Assembly (NCBI RefSeq): GCF_900111005.1
Contig: NZ_FOFV01000025.1
Coordinates: 62,001-126,000, forward strand
Source of the DNA: Lentzea albida
GTDB taxonomy: Bacteria; Actinomycetota; Actinomycetes; Mycobacteriales; Pseudonocardiaceae
Length of the DNA stretch: 64,000 nucleotides
Direction of reading: 5' to 3'
Shown here: positions 48,876 through 57,909 of the stretch, in pieces
Layout: the number at the start of each line of letters is the position of its first letter
Numbering within the stretch: position 1 is the stretch's first letter
Position numbers and translations under genes: made by a program
The notes under the pieces: model-generated
Databases searched by the model: none
Seen by the model: the letters and a program-made list of their open reading frames with translations, nothing else
Told to the model about the DNA's origin: nothing

Positions 48876-50249
48876 TCAGAGCAGGCTCAACACCCGCGCG
48901 TGCAGCGTGTCCAGGTAGTCCTCGGACTCCGGCTTCATCAGCACGCTCCGCAGCACCCGAGCCCCGTCCGCATCCGCCGCCACCTCGGGGTGCCGAGCCG
49001 CGAACGCGCTCTTCGACGCCCGTGCCACGCTCAGGAACACCGGGTCGACGGGGGCGTTCATGCCGGTGTCCATCACACGGTGCGAGGCCGCGTCCACGGC
49101 GGAGAGGGTCAGCGGGTCGGTGCGCGGGAAGTACGTGACGATGTCCAGCTCGGGCTCCTGGTAGAGCTCCAGCGCCTCCGACTCGCGGATCATCGACGCC
49201 CACCGCACGGCCGCCCGCCGACCGGCTGCCAGGACCTCGCCCAGGCCGTCGCGCGTGAGGGGGAGCAGCCGCAACGTCAGCCACAAGCCCGCCGCCGCGG
49301 CGCCCGCGCGGGAGCATTCCAGGCTGATCTCGCCCAGGTGCATCTCGTCGGACGTGAAGTACGTGTAGGGGGAGTCGTGCAGGTAGAAGCGGCCCACGGA
49401 GGCGTCGCGGAACAGGACCGCGCCGCAGCCGTACGGCTGTAGGCCGTGCTTGTGGGGGTCCACCACCACGGAGTCGCACGAGGCGATGGCCTGCCACGGC
49501 TCGGGGGCCAGGTCGGTGCCCGCCAGCAGCGTGAAGAAGCCGCCGTACGCGCCGTCCACGTGCACCCGTGCGTCGTAGCGGCGTGCTACGTCCAGCACGA
49601 GGTGCACCGGTTCGATGGCGCCCAAAGCGGTGGTTCCCGGGGTGACCACGACCGTGCCGACCTTGCCGGTGCGGAGAAGCTCTTCGAGCGCGTCCAGGTC
49701 CATGCGGCCGAGGCCGTCCACGGCGACAGGGAAACCCTCGATGCCCAGGACGCCGCACATGCGTGAATGGGTGTAGTGCGCCTCGGAGGAGTAGGCGACG
49801 CCACGACCCGGATGCAGCGAACGGGCTACGAACAACGCCTCCAGGTTCGCGATCGTGCCGCTGGAGGTGAGGTGGCCGAGGTGCTGGTCGCCATAGCCGA
49901 ACATCCTCGCCAGGTCCGAGACGACCTCGCGTTCCATGGCTGCGGTGGCGGGGCCGCCGTCGAGGGCGTGGTTGTTCGGGTTGATCAGCATCGCGGACAG
50001 GTAGCCGACGACGGCGGCCGGGTGCGGGGGCTTGAGCATCTGGCCCGCGTAGCGCGGGTGGAAGAACGGGTAGTTGTCGCGGAGGCGGTCCTGGAGCTCG
50101 GCCAGCGCCGAGCCGAAGAGGGCCGGGTCGACCTGCAGGGACGAGTGGGGTGTGAAGGTGCCGTAGTCGGCCGTCCACTTCTCGTGGTTGGCCAGCGCCT
50201 CGTTGAGCCAGTGCTGAAGATCCACCGCGCACACCCCACTCGTTCCCAC
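48876..50249 (-). CDS. PLP-dependent group II decarboxylase
   Basis: 457 aa, aromatic-amino-acid/glutamate decarboxylase fold. FHPRYAGQMLKPPHP substrate side, TSSGTIANLEAL phosphate site, VHVDGAYGGFF (Asp to the PLP ring) and VVDPHKHGLQPYGCGAVL with the PLP-binding Lys. It makes an amine from an amino acid in the cytoplasm. GTG start at 50249 is uncertain. No product-specific neighbours beyond the GS-like gene, which could modify an amine; that link is speculative. Confidence 0.9.
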   Translation of the reverse strand: MGTSGVCAVDLQHWLNEALANHEKWTADYGTFTPHSSLQVDPALFGSALAELQDRLRDNYPFFHPRYAGQMLKPPHPAAVVGYLSAMLINPNNHALDGGPATAAMEREVVSDLARMFGYGDQHLGHLTSSGTIANLEALFVARSLHPGRGVAYSSEAHYTHSRMCGVLGIEGFPVAVDGLGRMDLDALEELLRTGKVGTVVVTPGTTALGAIEPVHLVLDVARRYDARVHVDGAYGGFFTLLAGTDLAPEPWQAIASCDSVVVDPHKHGLQPYGCGAVLFRDASVGRFYLHDSPYTYFTSDEMHLGEISLECSRAGAAAAGLWLTLRLLPLTRDGLGEVLAAGRRAAVRWASMIRESEALELYQEPELDIVTYFPRTDPLTLSAVDAASHRVMDTGMNAPVDPVFLSVARASKSAFAARHPEVAADADGARVLRSVLMKPESEDYLDTLHARVLSLL

Positions 50250-50276
50250 GCACGTCCTGATGTTCGAATTTGGACG

Positions 50277-52514
50277 TTACGGCAGACCCCAGCGCGGTGA
50301 CGAGCCGTTGGCTTTCACATCACGTGCTGAGACGTCGGGGCGTGTGCCGCGGCGGGAGACGACGGCGCTCTGACCTCGGCGAAGCGGGATTTCGACGGCA
50401 GAGCCACGAATTCTGTGGTCGAGCCGGCGTCCCCACGTGTCGCGCACGTCGATGTCGCCCGTGATTCCGTGTTCCAGCAACAAAGGTGAGCCCGCCTCGG
50501 AATGCACCTTCACCCAGTCGGTGCGGCCGCCGGAGCGCGAAGCGTCCACAAGGAACGCTCCTTGCGTGCGCAACGACGAGATGGAGGCATCGGCCCAAGT
50601 GGACGAAACCGACGGGAAGACGCGCACGACGCCGTTGTGCGACTGGACCATCATCTCCAGCACGGCCTGCGCGGACATCAGCGGCGACTCGATGGCGAGG
50701 TTGCCGCCCTCGCGGTAGAAGGTGTTCTCGGTCAGCACGGCGTTGGAGCCGACCTGGTTGCGGTCGAGGAAGTAGCGCAGGAACGTGAGCGCCTCCTCCG
50801 GGCGGCCCATGGCCGACGCCATCGCGGACGCGGCGCCGTAGCTGTAGCCGGCCCACGCCCCGCGTCGCGAGACCCAGTGGTCGAAGGTCTTGTCGATCAG
50901 GGCGCGGTGCTCCGGCATGTCGTACGTCAGTTCGCGCAACGGGTAGAGCCACAGCATGTGCGAGAAGTGGCGGTGCGAGTCGTTCAGTGCGACGTCACGA
51001 CCGATCAGCACGCCGTCCGGGCCCTGTGCGTACGGCACGAGCCGTTGAGCGATGTCACGCCAACGCGGGTTCTCCTCGATGGAGAGCAGCGTGCGTACAC
51101 CCCAGCGGATCAGCGAGAGGTCGTACGTCGTGTCCGTGGCGTTCGCGTATTCCGGTGAGCGCGTCTCGGGCAGATGCAGCTTGCCGTCCGTTCCCTCGAC
51201 GAGGAACCGCGCGTAGTAGTTGACGGCCTTCGTCAGGATGGGGAACAGGACGTCCTTCAGAATCTTGCGATCCATCGTGTGCCGGTAGCCCAGCCAGACG
51301 TTGTGGCAGGCCCACAGAAGATTGCCCGTATGGTCGTTCGGCGCGACGCCCGGAACGCCGCAGTAACGAGGTCCCGACCGCAGTGTGCGGTCACCGGGGT
51401 GGCAGATGGCGTACGAGTTCCCGTCGCGGTAGGCGGGGTTCACGTTGAATTCGAGGTTGTGCTCGAACCGCTTCAACGTCGTCGTCACTGCGTCCAGCTC
51501 GTGGTGGTTCGAGCCGTTGACCAGCGGATACGAGATCTGGACGTTCAGGTTCCACCACACGGCCGTCCAGCTGTTGCCCTGCTCGGGGAACCACGGGCCC
51601 CACTCGGAGATCACCGGGGCGTCGGCCCTCGTCGCCGCCGCCATCTTGTAGAGCTGCAACCAGTAGAAGCGCTGCACCAGCTTGTCCGGCACCGAGACCA
51701 GCGACTTCGCGTAGTAGGCGTTCCACCAGCGACGATGCTGCAACACCAGCACCTCGAACGGGATCGCGTGCGCCTGACGCACCTCGCGGATCGCGTCAGA
51801 CGTGTGCGTGTCCGCAGGGTGTGTGTACGCCACGTGCGCGGCGAACCGGCCGTCACGGGTCTGCCAGGCCGTGGTGTAGCCACCGCCCGCGAGCAGCGGT
51901 TGTGCGGCGTAGGAGACGCCGTTCGCGGTGCCCAGGGTCGGCGCCGGGTTGGCCGTGTAGTCGGCAGGCCTGCGGATCTGACGGGTGGTCGACGACTCCA
52001 GCGGCTGGAAACCCCAGGTCACGTTCCCCTCCGCGAACGCGAGGAACGTGCTGCGCGAGTTGTGCACGAGCATCCTGAACGACGCACTGCCCTGAGTCGT
52101 CGTCACCGAGCCCGTGAGCTCGGCGTTCCACAGGTCGAGCGTCCAGTCGACGGCCGTGATCGCGCCGGCGAACCGCAGGGTCAGGTACCCGATCGGCAGC
52201 CGGGAGAGGCCGATCGCCGCTTCCCAGTGGTCGCGCTGGTCCTGCACCTCGGAGTGGCTGAGCATCAGTTTCAGCTCGTCGGCGGCGCGGCCCGCGTACA
52301 CCTGGACACCGAGGAAGCCGTTGGCGAGAAAGGGACTATCGCCCCAATTCGCCGGGAGTCGCCGCCATTCCACGCGAGCGTCCCTGACCACGTCCCGGTG
52401 CACGTTGTGACCCGATGTCTCGGGTGCGGCGACGGCGGTGCCCACCCCAAGCGCGGAGGCCCCCACGGCCGCGCCCGTCCCGTACAAAAAGGTTCTACGC
52501 GACAACTCTGTCAC
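50277..52514 (-). CDS. Tat-exported GH95-like glycoside hydrolase
   Basis: 745 aa from GTG 52514, fixed by GGAGG 8 nt upstream. Twin-arginine signal SRRTFLYGTGAAVGASALG, cleavage near AVAA. WRRLPANWGDSPFLANGFLGVQVYAG and an (alpha/alpha)6-type middle (WNLNVQISYPLVNGSNHHEL, LPETRSPEYANATDTTYDLSL, SHRHFSHMLWLYPL) are as in GH95 alpha-L-fucosidases and relatives. Probably removes fucose or a similar sugar from plant or microbial glycans outside the cell. A 15-nt palindrome lies upstream at 52564. Confidence 0.82.
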   Translation of the reverse strand: MTELSRRTFLYGTGAAVGASALGVGTAVAAPETSGHNVHRDVVRDARVEWRRLPANWGDSPFLANGFLGVQVYAGRAADELKLMLSHSEVQDQRDHWEAAIGLSRLPIGYLTLRFAGAITAVDWTLDLWNAELTGSVTTTQGSASFRMLVHNSRSTFLAFAEGNVTWGFQPLESSTTRQIRRPADYTANPAPTLGTANGVSYAAQPLLAGGGYTTAWQTRDGRFAAHVAYTHPADTHTSDAIREVRQAHAIPFEVLVLQHRRWWNAYYAKSLVSVPDKLVQRFYWLQLYKMAAATRADAPVISEWGPWFPEQGNSWTAVWWNLNVQISYPLVNGSNHHELDAVTTTLKRFEHNLEFNVNPAYRDGNSYAICHPGDRTLRSGPRYCGVPGVAPNDHTGNLLWACHNVWLGYRHTMDRKILKDVLFPILTKAVNYYARFLVEGTDGKLHLPETRSPEYANATDTTYDLSLIRWGVRTLLSIEENPRWRDIAQRLVPYAQGPDGVLIGRDVALNDSHRHFSHMLWLYPLRELTYDMPEHRALIDKTFDHWVSRRGAWAGYSYGAASAMASAMGRPEEALTFLRYFLDRNQVGSNAVLTENTFYREGGNLAIESPLMSAQAVLEMMVQSHNGVVRVFPSVSSTWADASISSLRTQGAFLVDASRSGGRTDWVKVHSEAGSPLLLEHGITGDIDVRDTWGRRLDHRIRGSAVEIPLRRGQSAVVSRRGTRPDVSARDVKANGSSPRWGLP

Positions 52515-52563
52515 TGATCGTCCCTCCGTGCCGTGGCGGCGGCGGAACGGATTCAACCGCAGA

Positions 52564-52578
52564 AGTCATCCGATGACT
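52564..52578. promoter_or_regulatory. Palindrome AGTCAT-CCG-ATGACT
   Basis: Perfect 6+3+6 inverted repeat in the divergent gap between the GH95-like gene and cbiM, nearer the former, so a local regulator could bind there. Confidence 0.45.
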
Positions 52579-52658
52579 AGCGCGGTACTTGAGCGTTGAC
52601 GGAGATGTGTGAGCCAAATGTTGTTGCACAACGCTGGCCACAGCGGGGGAATGGCAAT

Positions 52659-52664
52659 TAGCGT
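52659..52664 (+). promoter_or_regulatory. -10 box TAGCGT, near-leaderless start of cbiM
   Basis: TAGCGT is followed by 8 nt and ATG 52673. No aptamer fits in the about 95 nt upstream. Confidence 0.45.
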
Positions 52665-52672
52665 CTCAGCTC

Positions 52673-53359
52673 ATGTCACCTGTTGCCATGCACATGAGCG
52701 ACGGTCTGCTGAACGCGCCGGTGTCGATCGTCTTCCTCGTCGTCGCGGCGGTGGGCGTCGGCTTCGCGTTGGTCAAGGCCCGTGCGGACCTCGACGACCG
52801 CACGGCGCCGATGGCGGGCCTGGTGGCCACGTTCATCTTCGCCGTCCAGATGATCAACTTCCCGATCCTGCCCGGTGCCTCCGGCCACCTGCTCGGCGGC
52901 GCGCTCGCGGCGATCCTGGTCGGCCCGTGGGTCGGCGCGCTGTGCGTGACGATCGTCCTCGTGGTGCAGGCGCTGCTGTTCGCGGACGGCGGCCTCACGG
53001 CGCTGGGCGCGAACGTCACGAACATGGCGCTGATCGGCACCGCGGCCGGGTTCGTCGTCGCCGTCGCCCTGCGCAGGTTCGCCGAGAAGGGCAAGGGCGG
53101 TCTCGCGGCCGTCGCGTTCATCTCGGCGTTCGTCAACACGCTGCTCGCCGCCACCGGCTTCATCGTCGAGTACGCCATCGGCGGCGCGGGCGGCGTGGAG
53201 ATCGGCAAGGTCGCACTGCTGATGTGGGGCCTGCACGCGCTGATCGGCATCGGTGAGGGCCTGATCACCGCCGTCACGGTCACGTCGGTCGCGTCGATCC
53301 GGCCCGACCTCGTCCACCTGCTGAAGGGCAGCCGCAAGCCGCTGGAGGTGCGGTCGTGA
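52673..53359 (+). CDS. cbiM: Cobalt/nickel ECF transporter S-component CbiM/NikM
   Basis: 228 aa. MHMSDGLLNAPVS (from ATG 52688) is the family metal-binding N-terminus (M-H-I-P-D-G-F-type); ATG 52673 adds MSPVA and has the promoter-side support. Six to seven membrane helices, with GGALAAILVGPWVGALCVTIVLVVQALLFADGG conserved. It captures Co2+ or Ni2+ for the ECF machine encoded by the next two genes. Which metal is not decidable; no B12 riboswitch precedes it. Confidence 0.9.
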   Translation: MSPVAMHMSDGLLNAPVSIVFLVVAAVGVGFALVKARADLDDRTAPMAGLVATFIFAVQMINFPILPGASGHLLGGALAAILVGPWVGALCVTIVLVVQALLFADGGLTALGANVTNMALIGTAAGFVVAVALRRFAEKGKGGLAAVAFISAFVNTLLAATGFIVEYAIGGAGGVEIGKVALLMWGLHALIGIGEGLITAVTVTSVASIRPDLVHLLKGSRKPLEVRS

Positions 53360-53640
53360 AGAAGTTCTTCATCGGGTTCGCGTTCGTGTCGCTGCTGATC
53401 GCGGGGGTGCTGTCGTACTTCGCGTCGGGTGACCCGGACGGACTCGACAAGACCGTCGAGGACACCGGGATCGCCGAGCACGCGCAGGAGCACCCGTTCT
53501 CCGGCAGCACGTTCGCCGACTACGCGCTCGGTGGTGACGACAAGTTCACCGGCCTCGCGGGCGTCCTCGGCGTGGTCGTGGTGCTGGCGCTCTCGTTCGG
53601 CCTCTTCTGGGTGCTGCGCAAGAAGTCCGACGCGCGGTGA
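53356..53640 (+). CDS. PDGLE-domain subunit (CbiN/NikN-like)
   Basis: 94 aa, two membrane helices at the ends (FIGFAFVSLLIAGVLSYFA and GVLGVVVVLALSFGLFWVL) and an extracytoplasmic loop beginning GDPDGLDKTVEDTG, the PDGLE pattern, here P-D-G-L-D. It replaces CbiN as partner of CbiM. GTG start overlaps the cbiM stop as GTGA and its own stop overlaps the next start by 4 nt. Confidence 0.9.
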   Translation: MKKFFIGFAFVSLLIAGVLSYFASGDPDGLDKTVEDTGIAEHAQEHPFSGSTFADYALGGDDKFTGLAGVLGVVVVLALSFGLFWVLRKKSDAR

Positions 53641-55052
53641 GCGGCGCCCACGACGTCCTGCACCACGCCGGCGACTCGCCGGTGCACCGCCTCGCGCCCC
53701 ACGTGAAGATCCTCGTGGCGTTCGGGGCGGTGCTGGGCGTCGTGGCGACCCCGCGCACATGGTTCCCGCTGTTCGGCGTCTACCTGCTGGTGGTCGTCGC
53801 GGTGTGGTTCGTGGCGCGGGTCCCCGTGCTGTGGTTCGTGAAGCGCGCGGTGATCGAGACGCCGTTCGTCGTGCTCGCGTTCCTGCTGCCGGTCTTCGGC
53901 ACGGACCCGCGCACCGGGTTCCTCGGCTTCTCCGTGTCGGTCGAGGGCTCCCTCGCGGGCTGGAACATCCTCGCGAAGGGGACGCTGGGCGTCCTGATCA
54001 GCCTCACCCTGGCGGCCACGACGGCACCGGCGGACCTGCTGCGCGGCCTGCAGGCGCTGAAGGTCCCGGCACCGCTGATCATGATCGCCACGCTGATGCT
54101 CCGCTACGGCGAAGTCGTCGTGGGCGAGGCGAAGCGCATGCGCGTCGCCCGCATCTCCCGTGGTGACGACCCGCGGTTCCTGTGGCAGGCGGGCGCGGTG
54201 GCGCGGTCGGTCGGCACGTTGTTCATCCGGTCCTACGAACGCGGAGAGAGGGTGCACCTCGCGATGGTGTCGCGCGGCTGGACGGGCAGGCCGGGAGGCT
54301 CGGCGACGATCGTGCCCGAGACCGCGGCGGCGCCCGCGCTGGAGGTCTCGAAGCTCGCCTTCGCCTACCCGGACGGGCACCATGCGCTCTTCGGCGTCGA
54401 CCTGCGCGTCGAGCACGGCGAACGCGTCGCGGTGCTCGGTCCCAACGGCGCCGGCAAGACCACGTTCGCGTTGCACCTCAACGGTGTTCTCTCCGGCGGC
54501 TCCGGGTCGATCTCGGTCGCCGGGCTGGAGGTCCGCAAGCAGAACCTCCGCGAGATCCGCCGCCGCGTCGGCCTCGTCTTCCAGGACCCCGACGACCAGC
54601 TGTTCTGCCCCACGGTCTTCGAGGACGTGGCGTTCGGGCCACGCAACTTCGGCCTGTCCGATGTGGACTCGCGGGTCGCGAAGGCGTTGAGCGCCGTGGG
54701 AATGGAGTCGGTGGCGGACCGCTCGCCGTTGCACCTGTCCGGCGGTCAACGCCGTCGTGTCGCCCTGGCGTCCGTGCTGGCGTGCTCGCCGGAGATCCTG
54801 GTGCTGGACGAGCCGTCCGCGAACCTCGAACCGGTGGCCCGCCGCGAGCTCGCCGAGCTGCTGCTCTCGCTGGCCCCCACCATGCTCATGGTCACGCACG
54901 ACCTGCCGTTCGCGCTGCAGATCTGCCCCCGCAGCGTGCTGATCGACGACGGCGTGGTCGTGGCGGACGGCCCGACCCGCGAGATCCTCGCCGACACCGA
55001 GCTCCTCGCCCGCCACCGCCTCGAACTGCCCTACGGCTACCGGCTCGACTGA
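53637..55052 (+). CDS. CbiQ-CbiO fusion: ECF transmembrane and ATPase subunits
   Basis: 471 aa in one unbroken frame. Residues 1-225: T-component with five or so helices and the two coupling motifs VARISRGDD and AMVSRGWTG. Residues 233-471: ABC ATPase with Walker A GPNGAGKTT, Q-loop FQDPDDQLF, signature LSGGQRRR, Walker B ILVLDEPSANLEP and His switch VTHDLP. The linker is short (RPGGSATIVPETAAAP). Normally cbiQ and cbiO are separate genes. It energises Co/Ni uptake with CbiM. It overlaps the convergent tetR gene by 16 nt. Confidence 0.9.
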   Translation: MSGAHDVLHHAGDSPVHRLAPHVKILVAFGAVLGVVATPRTWFPLFGVYLLVVVAVWFVARVPVLWFVKRAVIETPFVVLAFLLPVFGTDPRTGFLGFSVSVEGSLAGWNILAKGTLGVLISLTLAATTAPADLLRGLQALKVPAPLIMIATLMLRYGEVVVGEAKRMRVARISRGDDPRFLWQAGAVARSVGTLFIRSYERGERVHLAMVSRGWTGRPGGSATIVPETAAAPALEVSKLAFAYPDGHHALFGVDLRVEHGERVAVLGPNGAGKTTFALHLNGVLSGGSGSISVAGLEVRKQNLREIRRRVGLVFQDPDDQLFCPTVFEDVAFGPRNFGLSDVDSRVAKALSAVGMESVADRSPLHLSGGQRRRVALASVLACSPEILVLDEPSANLEPVARRELAELLLSLAPTMLMVTHDLPFALQICPRSVLIDDGVVVADGPTREILADTELLARHRLELPYGYRLD

Positions 55053-55555
55053 AGGCCTTTCAACACGATCTCCAGCAGCACCGCCGGATTCGCCCCTTCC
55101 TGCATGCTCTGCATGAGCCCCTTCATCAACGCGATCAGGTCCACGGCCGTGATGTCCGCACGCACCGCCCCGGCCGCCTGGGCGTCGGCGAGCAGGGAGC
55201 CGATCGCCGCCTGCATGGACTTGCGCAGCTCGGTCGGCACGGTGATCGCGTCGGACAGGTCGCGCTTCACCGCGGCCTCGTCCGCCATCCGGCCGAGGAA
55301 CGCGAACAACGCCGCTCCCGGATCGTCCGACGGCTCACCCGCCGTCGCGATCATCGCCGCGACCCGCTCCTCGGTCACGGCCTGGAACAGCGCCTGCTTC
55401 GTCGGGAAGTGGCGGTAGACCGTGCCGGGCCCGACCCCCGCGCGGGTCGCGATCTCGTCCAGCGGCACCTCGAAGCCCTGTTCCGCGAACAACTCCCTGG
55501 CCGCTTCCAGCACTTTCGCGCGATTGCGCGCCGCGTCCGCCCTCACCGTTGCCAA
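55037..55555 (-). CDS. TetR-family regulator
   Basis: 172 aa; TTG 55555 or GTG 55546 as start. HTH: NRAKVLEAARELFAEQGFEVPLDEIATRAGVGPGTVYRHFPTK-type pattern, including VGPGTVYRHF. The C-terminal ligand domain is about 120 residues, short for TetR. It is divergent from the NTF2-like gene, and the inverted repeat at 55583-55597 is a likely operator for both. Confidence 0.9.
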   Translation of the reverse strand: MATVRADAARNRAKVLEAARELFAEQGFEVPLDEIATRAGVGPGTVYRHFPTKQALFQAVTEERVAAMIATAGEPSDDPGAALFAFLGRMADEAAVKRDLSDAITVPTELRKSMQAAIGSLLADAQAAGAVRADITAVDLIALMKGLMQSMQEGANPAVLLEIVLKGLQSSR

Positions 55556-55582
55556 CCGGGGCGTGCGTTCCGTATCGTCTTA

Positions 55583-55597
55583 AACGGGGTCACCGTT
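55583..55597. promoter_or_regulatory. Candidate TetR operator
   Basis: AACGG-GGTCA-CCGTT, a perfect 5+5+5 inverted repeat in the 66-nt divergent gap, just upstream of a TACGTT box (55604-55609) for the plus-strand gene. Confidence 0.45.
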
Positions 55598-55621
55598 CCG
55601 ATTCTACGTTGGGGGCACGAC

Positions 55622-56038
55622 ATGACACGCACACCCGAACAGATCGTCGACCACGTCCGCGGCATGGTGGCGGGCGAGCAGACGCACGGCCAGTTCGCCG
55701 ACCTCTTCGCCGAGGACGGCGTGATGGCCTACCGCTTCCCGACGCACTACCAGCCGGCGGAGATCCGGGGCCGCGAAGAGATCCGCGCCTACTTCGGCAA
55801 GGTCCGCGGCGCCGCCGTCCGGGACAGGATCGAGGTGCAGAGCGTCGAAGCGCAGTGCTGGCGCACCAACGACCCGTCCGTCGCCGTCGCCGAGATCACC
55901 CACCGCGGCTGGTCGAAGGTGAAGCAGGACTACTACACGTTCACCGCCGTCGCGATCATCCACTTGCGTGACGGCGAGATCGTCCGTTACGACGACTACA
56001 TGAACCCGTTGCTGCTCACCGAGTTGCTGGGAGTCTGA
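55622..56038 (+). CDS. NTF2-like/SnoaL-fold protein
   Basis: 138 aa from ATG 55622. Cone-shaped alpha+beta fold signs: LFAEDGVMAYRFPTHYQPAEIRGREEIRAYFG and the end FTAVAIIHLRDGEIVRYDDYMNP. Members are isomerases, dehydratases or ligand-binding proteins; catalytic residues are not decidable. One-base overlap (TGATG) couples it to the phosphotransferase gene, and TetR probably controls both. Confidence 0.87.
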   Translation: MTRTPEQIVDHVRGMVAGEQTHGQFADLFAEDGVMAYRFPTHYQPAEIRGREEIRAYFGKVRGAAVRDRIEVQSVEAQCWRTNDPSVAVAEITHRGWSKVKQDYYTFTAVAIIHLRDGEIVRYDDYMNPLLLTELLGV

Positions 56039-56934
56039 TGGACCTGTCCGCCTGGTGCTCCGCCGAACTGGGGAGCGCGGTGGCCGAGGTGTTCTACGAG
56101 CGCGTCTCGCTCTCCTCGGTCTTCGGCGTGCGCCTGGCGGACGGGCGCGAGGTCTACGTCAAGGCCCGTCAGGACGACGGTCGCGCGGTTTCCTGCCTGG
56201 CGGCGCAGGCGTCACTGGCGGCGCGAGGATTTCCCTGTCCTCGCCCTTTGACGGCTGTTGTGGTCGTGGACGGGTTGGCGGTGCACGCCGAGGAGGCGCT
56301 GCCCGGCGGCTCGATGCTGCTGGGCACCTCTCCCGCCGTGGCTCGTCGCTATGCAGAGGTGTTCGCGTGGTCCATGGCGTTGCTGGAGGACGTCGTCGTG
56401 CCGCCACCAGTGCCTGCTCCGCGTTGGGCCCGTTGGGATCACGCGGATCCGGGGCTGTGGCCGGCGATCGACTTCCTGGACGCGCGGGACCAGAGCGTGG
56501 TGCCGCCGTTCGTCGTCTCAGCCGCTCGCCGGGTGCGCAAACGGTTGCTGGCGACCTCCCTGCCGTGCGTGCTCGGCCACGCCGACTTCGAGGCGCAGAA
56601 CCTGCGGTGGCAGGGCGAGGTGCTGGCCGTGCACGACTGGGACAGCCTGGCGTGGCAACCGGAAGCCGCTCTCGTGGGGGCGGCTTCCGGCGCGTTCGCC
56701 AACGCCTCGCCACCGAGCCTGGTGCCTGTGGAGAGTTCGGCGGCGTTCATCGAGGCGTATCAGGAGTTTCGCGGACGTGTGTTCTCCGCGGAGGAGGTGG
56801 AGGTCGCGTGGGCTGCGAGCCTGTGGACCGCCTTGCACAACGCACGGTGGGAGGCGCTGCACGGCGACGCGCCGGTGTCGCTGGGGGCCGTGCGGGATCA
56901 GGGGGACGAACGCCTCCGCTCGGCGGGAGCCTGA
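56038..56934 (+). CDS. Aminoglycoside-phosphotransferase-like kinase
   Basis: 298 aa, APH/choline-kinase fold. Lys in EVYVKARQDD binds ATP; catalytic loop VLGHADFEAQNLRW (H-x-D-x4-N) and metal Asp in VHDWDSLAW. The typical loop has H-G/A-D-x2-x-x-N, so it is intact. It phosphorylates a small hydroxyl compound; an antibiotic-resistance role is possible but not shown. Second gene of the TetR-flanked operon. Confidence 0.85.
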   Translation: MDLSAWCSAELGSAVAEVFYERVSLSSVFGVRLADGREVYVKARQDDGRAVSCLAAQASLAARGFPCPRPLTAVVVVDGLAVHAEEALPGGSMLLGTSPAVARRYAEVFAWSMALLEDVVVPPPVPAPRWARWDHADPGLWPAIDFLDARDQSVVPPFVVSAARRVRKRLLATSLPCVLGHADFEAQNLRWQGEVLAVHDWDSLAWQPEAALVGAASGAFANASPPSLVPVESSAAFIEAYQEFRGRVFSAEEVEVAWAASLWTALHNARWEALHGDAPVSLGAVRDQGDERLRSAGA

Positions 56935-57158
56935 CAGGCTGCGGCCGACCCGGTCGACGGTTTCGTCCCGCGGACTCATCACGCCGCCGGGCTCGTCCCG
57001 CCGCACAGACGGCCATCTCACCGCACACCGGCACCGGCGAACCGGTGTCGCGTCGGCCCGCCCGCTGCACGGACCTTCACCGACTCACCCGCCGCTCACC
57101 GCCGGACTCATCCCGCCGCACAGTCACCGGCCGACCCGCCCCGGTCCCGCCGCCCGCG
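56935..57158. other. C-rich repetitive gap between convergent genes
   Basis: Short units like GACTCATCCCGCCGCACA recur with variation at about 56975, 57000 and 57108. No gene or clear terminator hairpin was identified. Confidence 0.5.
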
Positions 57159-57908
57159 CTAACCGGCTGCCCGGCGCCGGCGCTCCGCCAGCACCGCCGA
57201 CAGGTACGCGCGCGGAGCCGTGTACTCGTGGCGTGGGGACCGCACGGCCGCCGCCACGTCGTCCGACAGGCGCACCCCAAGGTCCCACTGGGTCTGCGCC
57301 GACAGCTCATCGTGCCGGCTCAGGTACTGCCGCACCGCCAGCACCAGCTCCTCCGGCAGCTGCGACAGGTCGAGGCCGGACGCCCACTCGGCGAGCTGCG
57401 GCGGCATCGTGGCGAGCTCCACCTCGCGCTTCGGCACGCGCGTGTGGATCACGACGGTGCCCGCCAGGTAGTCGCCGACCCGCTTGCCCTGCGGCGAGAA
57501 CAGGGAGACGAACAGGGCGATGGCGCCCGCCAGGCCGAGGACCCAGAAGTCGACGATGAAACCGCCGAGCGCGCGCACCAGGGCGTGGCGGAAGCGGATC
57601 GCGCCGCCGTCGTCGCGCACCACCCGCAGGCCCATGACGAGCTTGCCCAGCGAACGGCCTCGCGTCGCCGTCTCGACGGCGGTCGGGTAGCCGATCATGA
57701 CGAGGATCAGGATCGAGATCGCGAGCGCCGACTGCAGCGCGCCGTCGATGTCGACCGGCGCGAGCACGAACACCAGCACCAGCAGGCCGAACTGCACGGC
57801 CACGTCGAACGCGAACGCGACCGCCCTGCTGGCGAGCTGTGCGACGCGCAGGTCCAGAACTACCGCTTCACCCGTGACTAGGTCCCCCACGCGGATAGTG
57901 TGACCCAT
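57159..57908 (-). CDS. RDD-family membrane protein
   Basis: 249 aa from ATG 57908. RDD features: LASRAVAFAFDVAVQFGLLVL (R...D), ATRGRSLGKLVMGLRVVRDDG, and third segment RVGDYLAGTVVIHTR. Three to four membrane helices, then a cytoplasmic C-terminal tail of about 90 residues. Function unknown; in mycobacteria an RDD gene stands beside the SpoIIM-like and MoxR genes, as here. Its start lies one base from that of the divergent SpoIIM gene. Confidence 0.88.
   Translation of the reverse strand: MGHTIRVGDLVTGEAVVLDLRVAQLASRAVAFAFDVAVQFGLLVLVFVLAPVDIDGALQSALAISILILVMIGYPTAVETATRGRSLGKLVMGLRVVRDDGGAIRFRHALVRALGGFIVDFWVLGLAGAIALFVSLFSPQGKRVGDYLAGTVVIHTRVPKREVELATMPPQLAEWASGLDLSQLPEELVLAVRQYLSRHDELSAQTQWDLGVRLSDDVAAAVRSPRHEYTAPRAYLSAVLAERRRRAAG
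57896..57901 (+). promoter_or_regulatory. -10 box TAGTGT, near-leaderless start of SpoIIM gene
   Basis: TAGTGT is followed by 8 nt and GTG 57910. The box lies inside the first codons of the divergent RDD gene. Confidence 0.5.
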
Positions 57909-57909
57909 C

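Noticed and set aside
52580..52672. Cobalamin riboswitch before cbiM
   Set aside because: The gap is too short for an aptamer and none of the conserved core segments is present.
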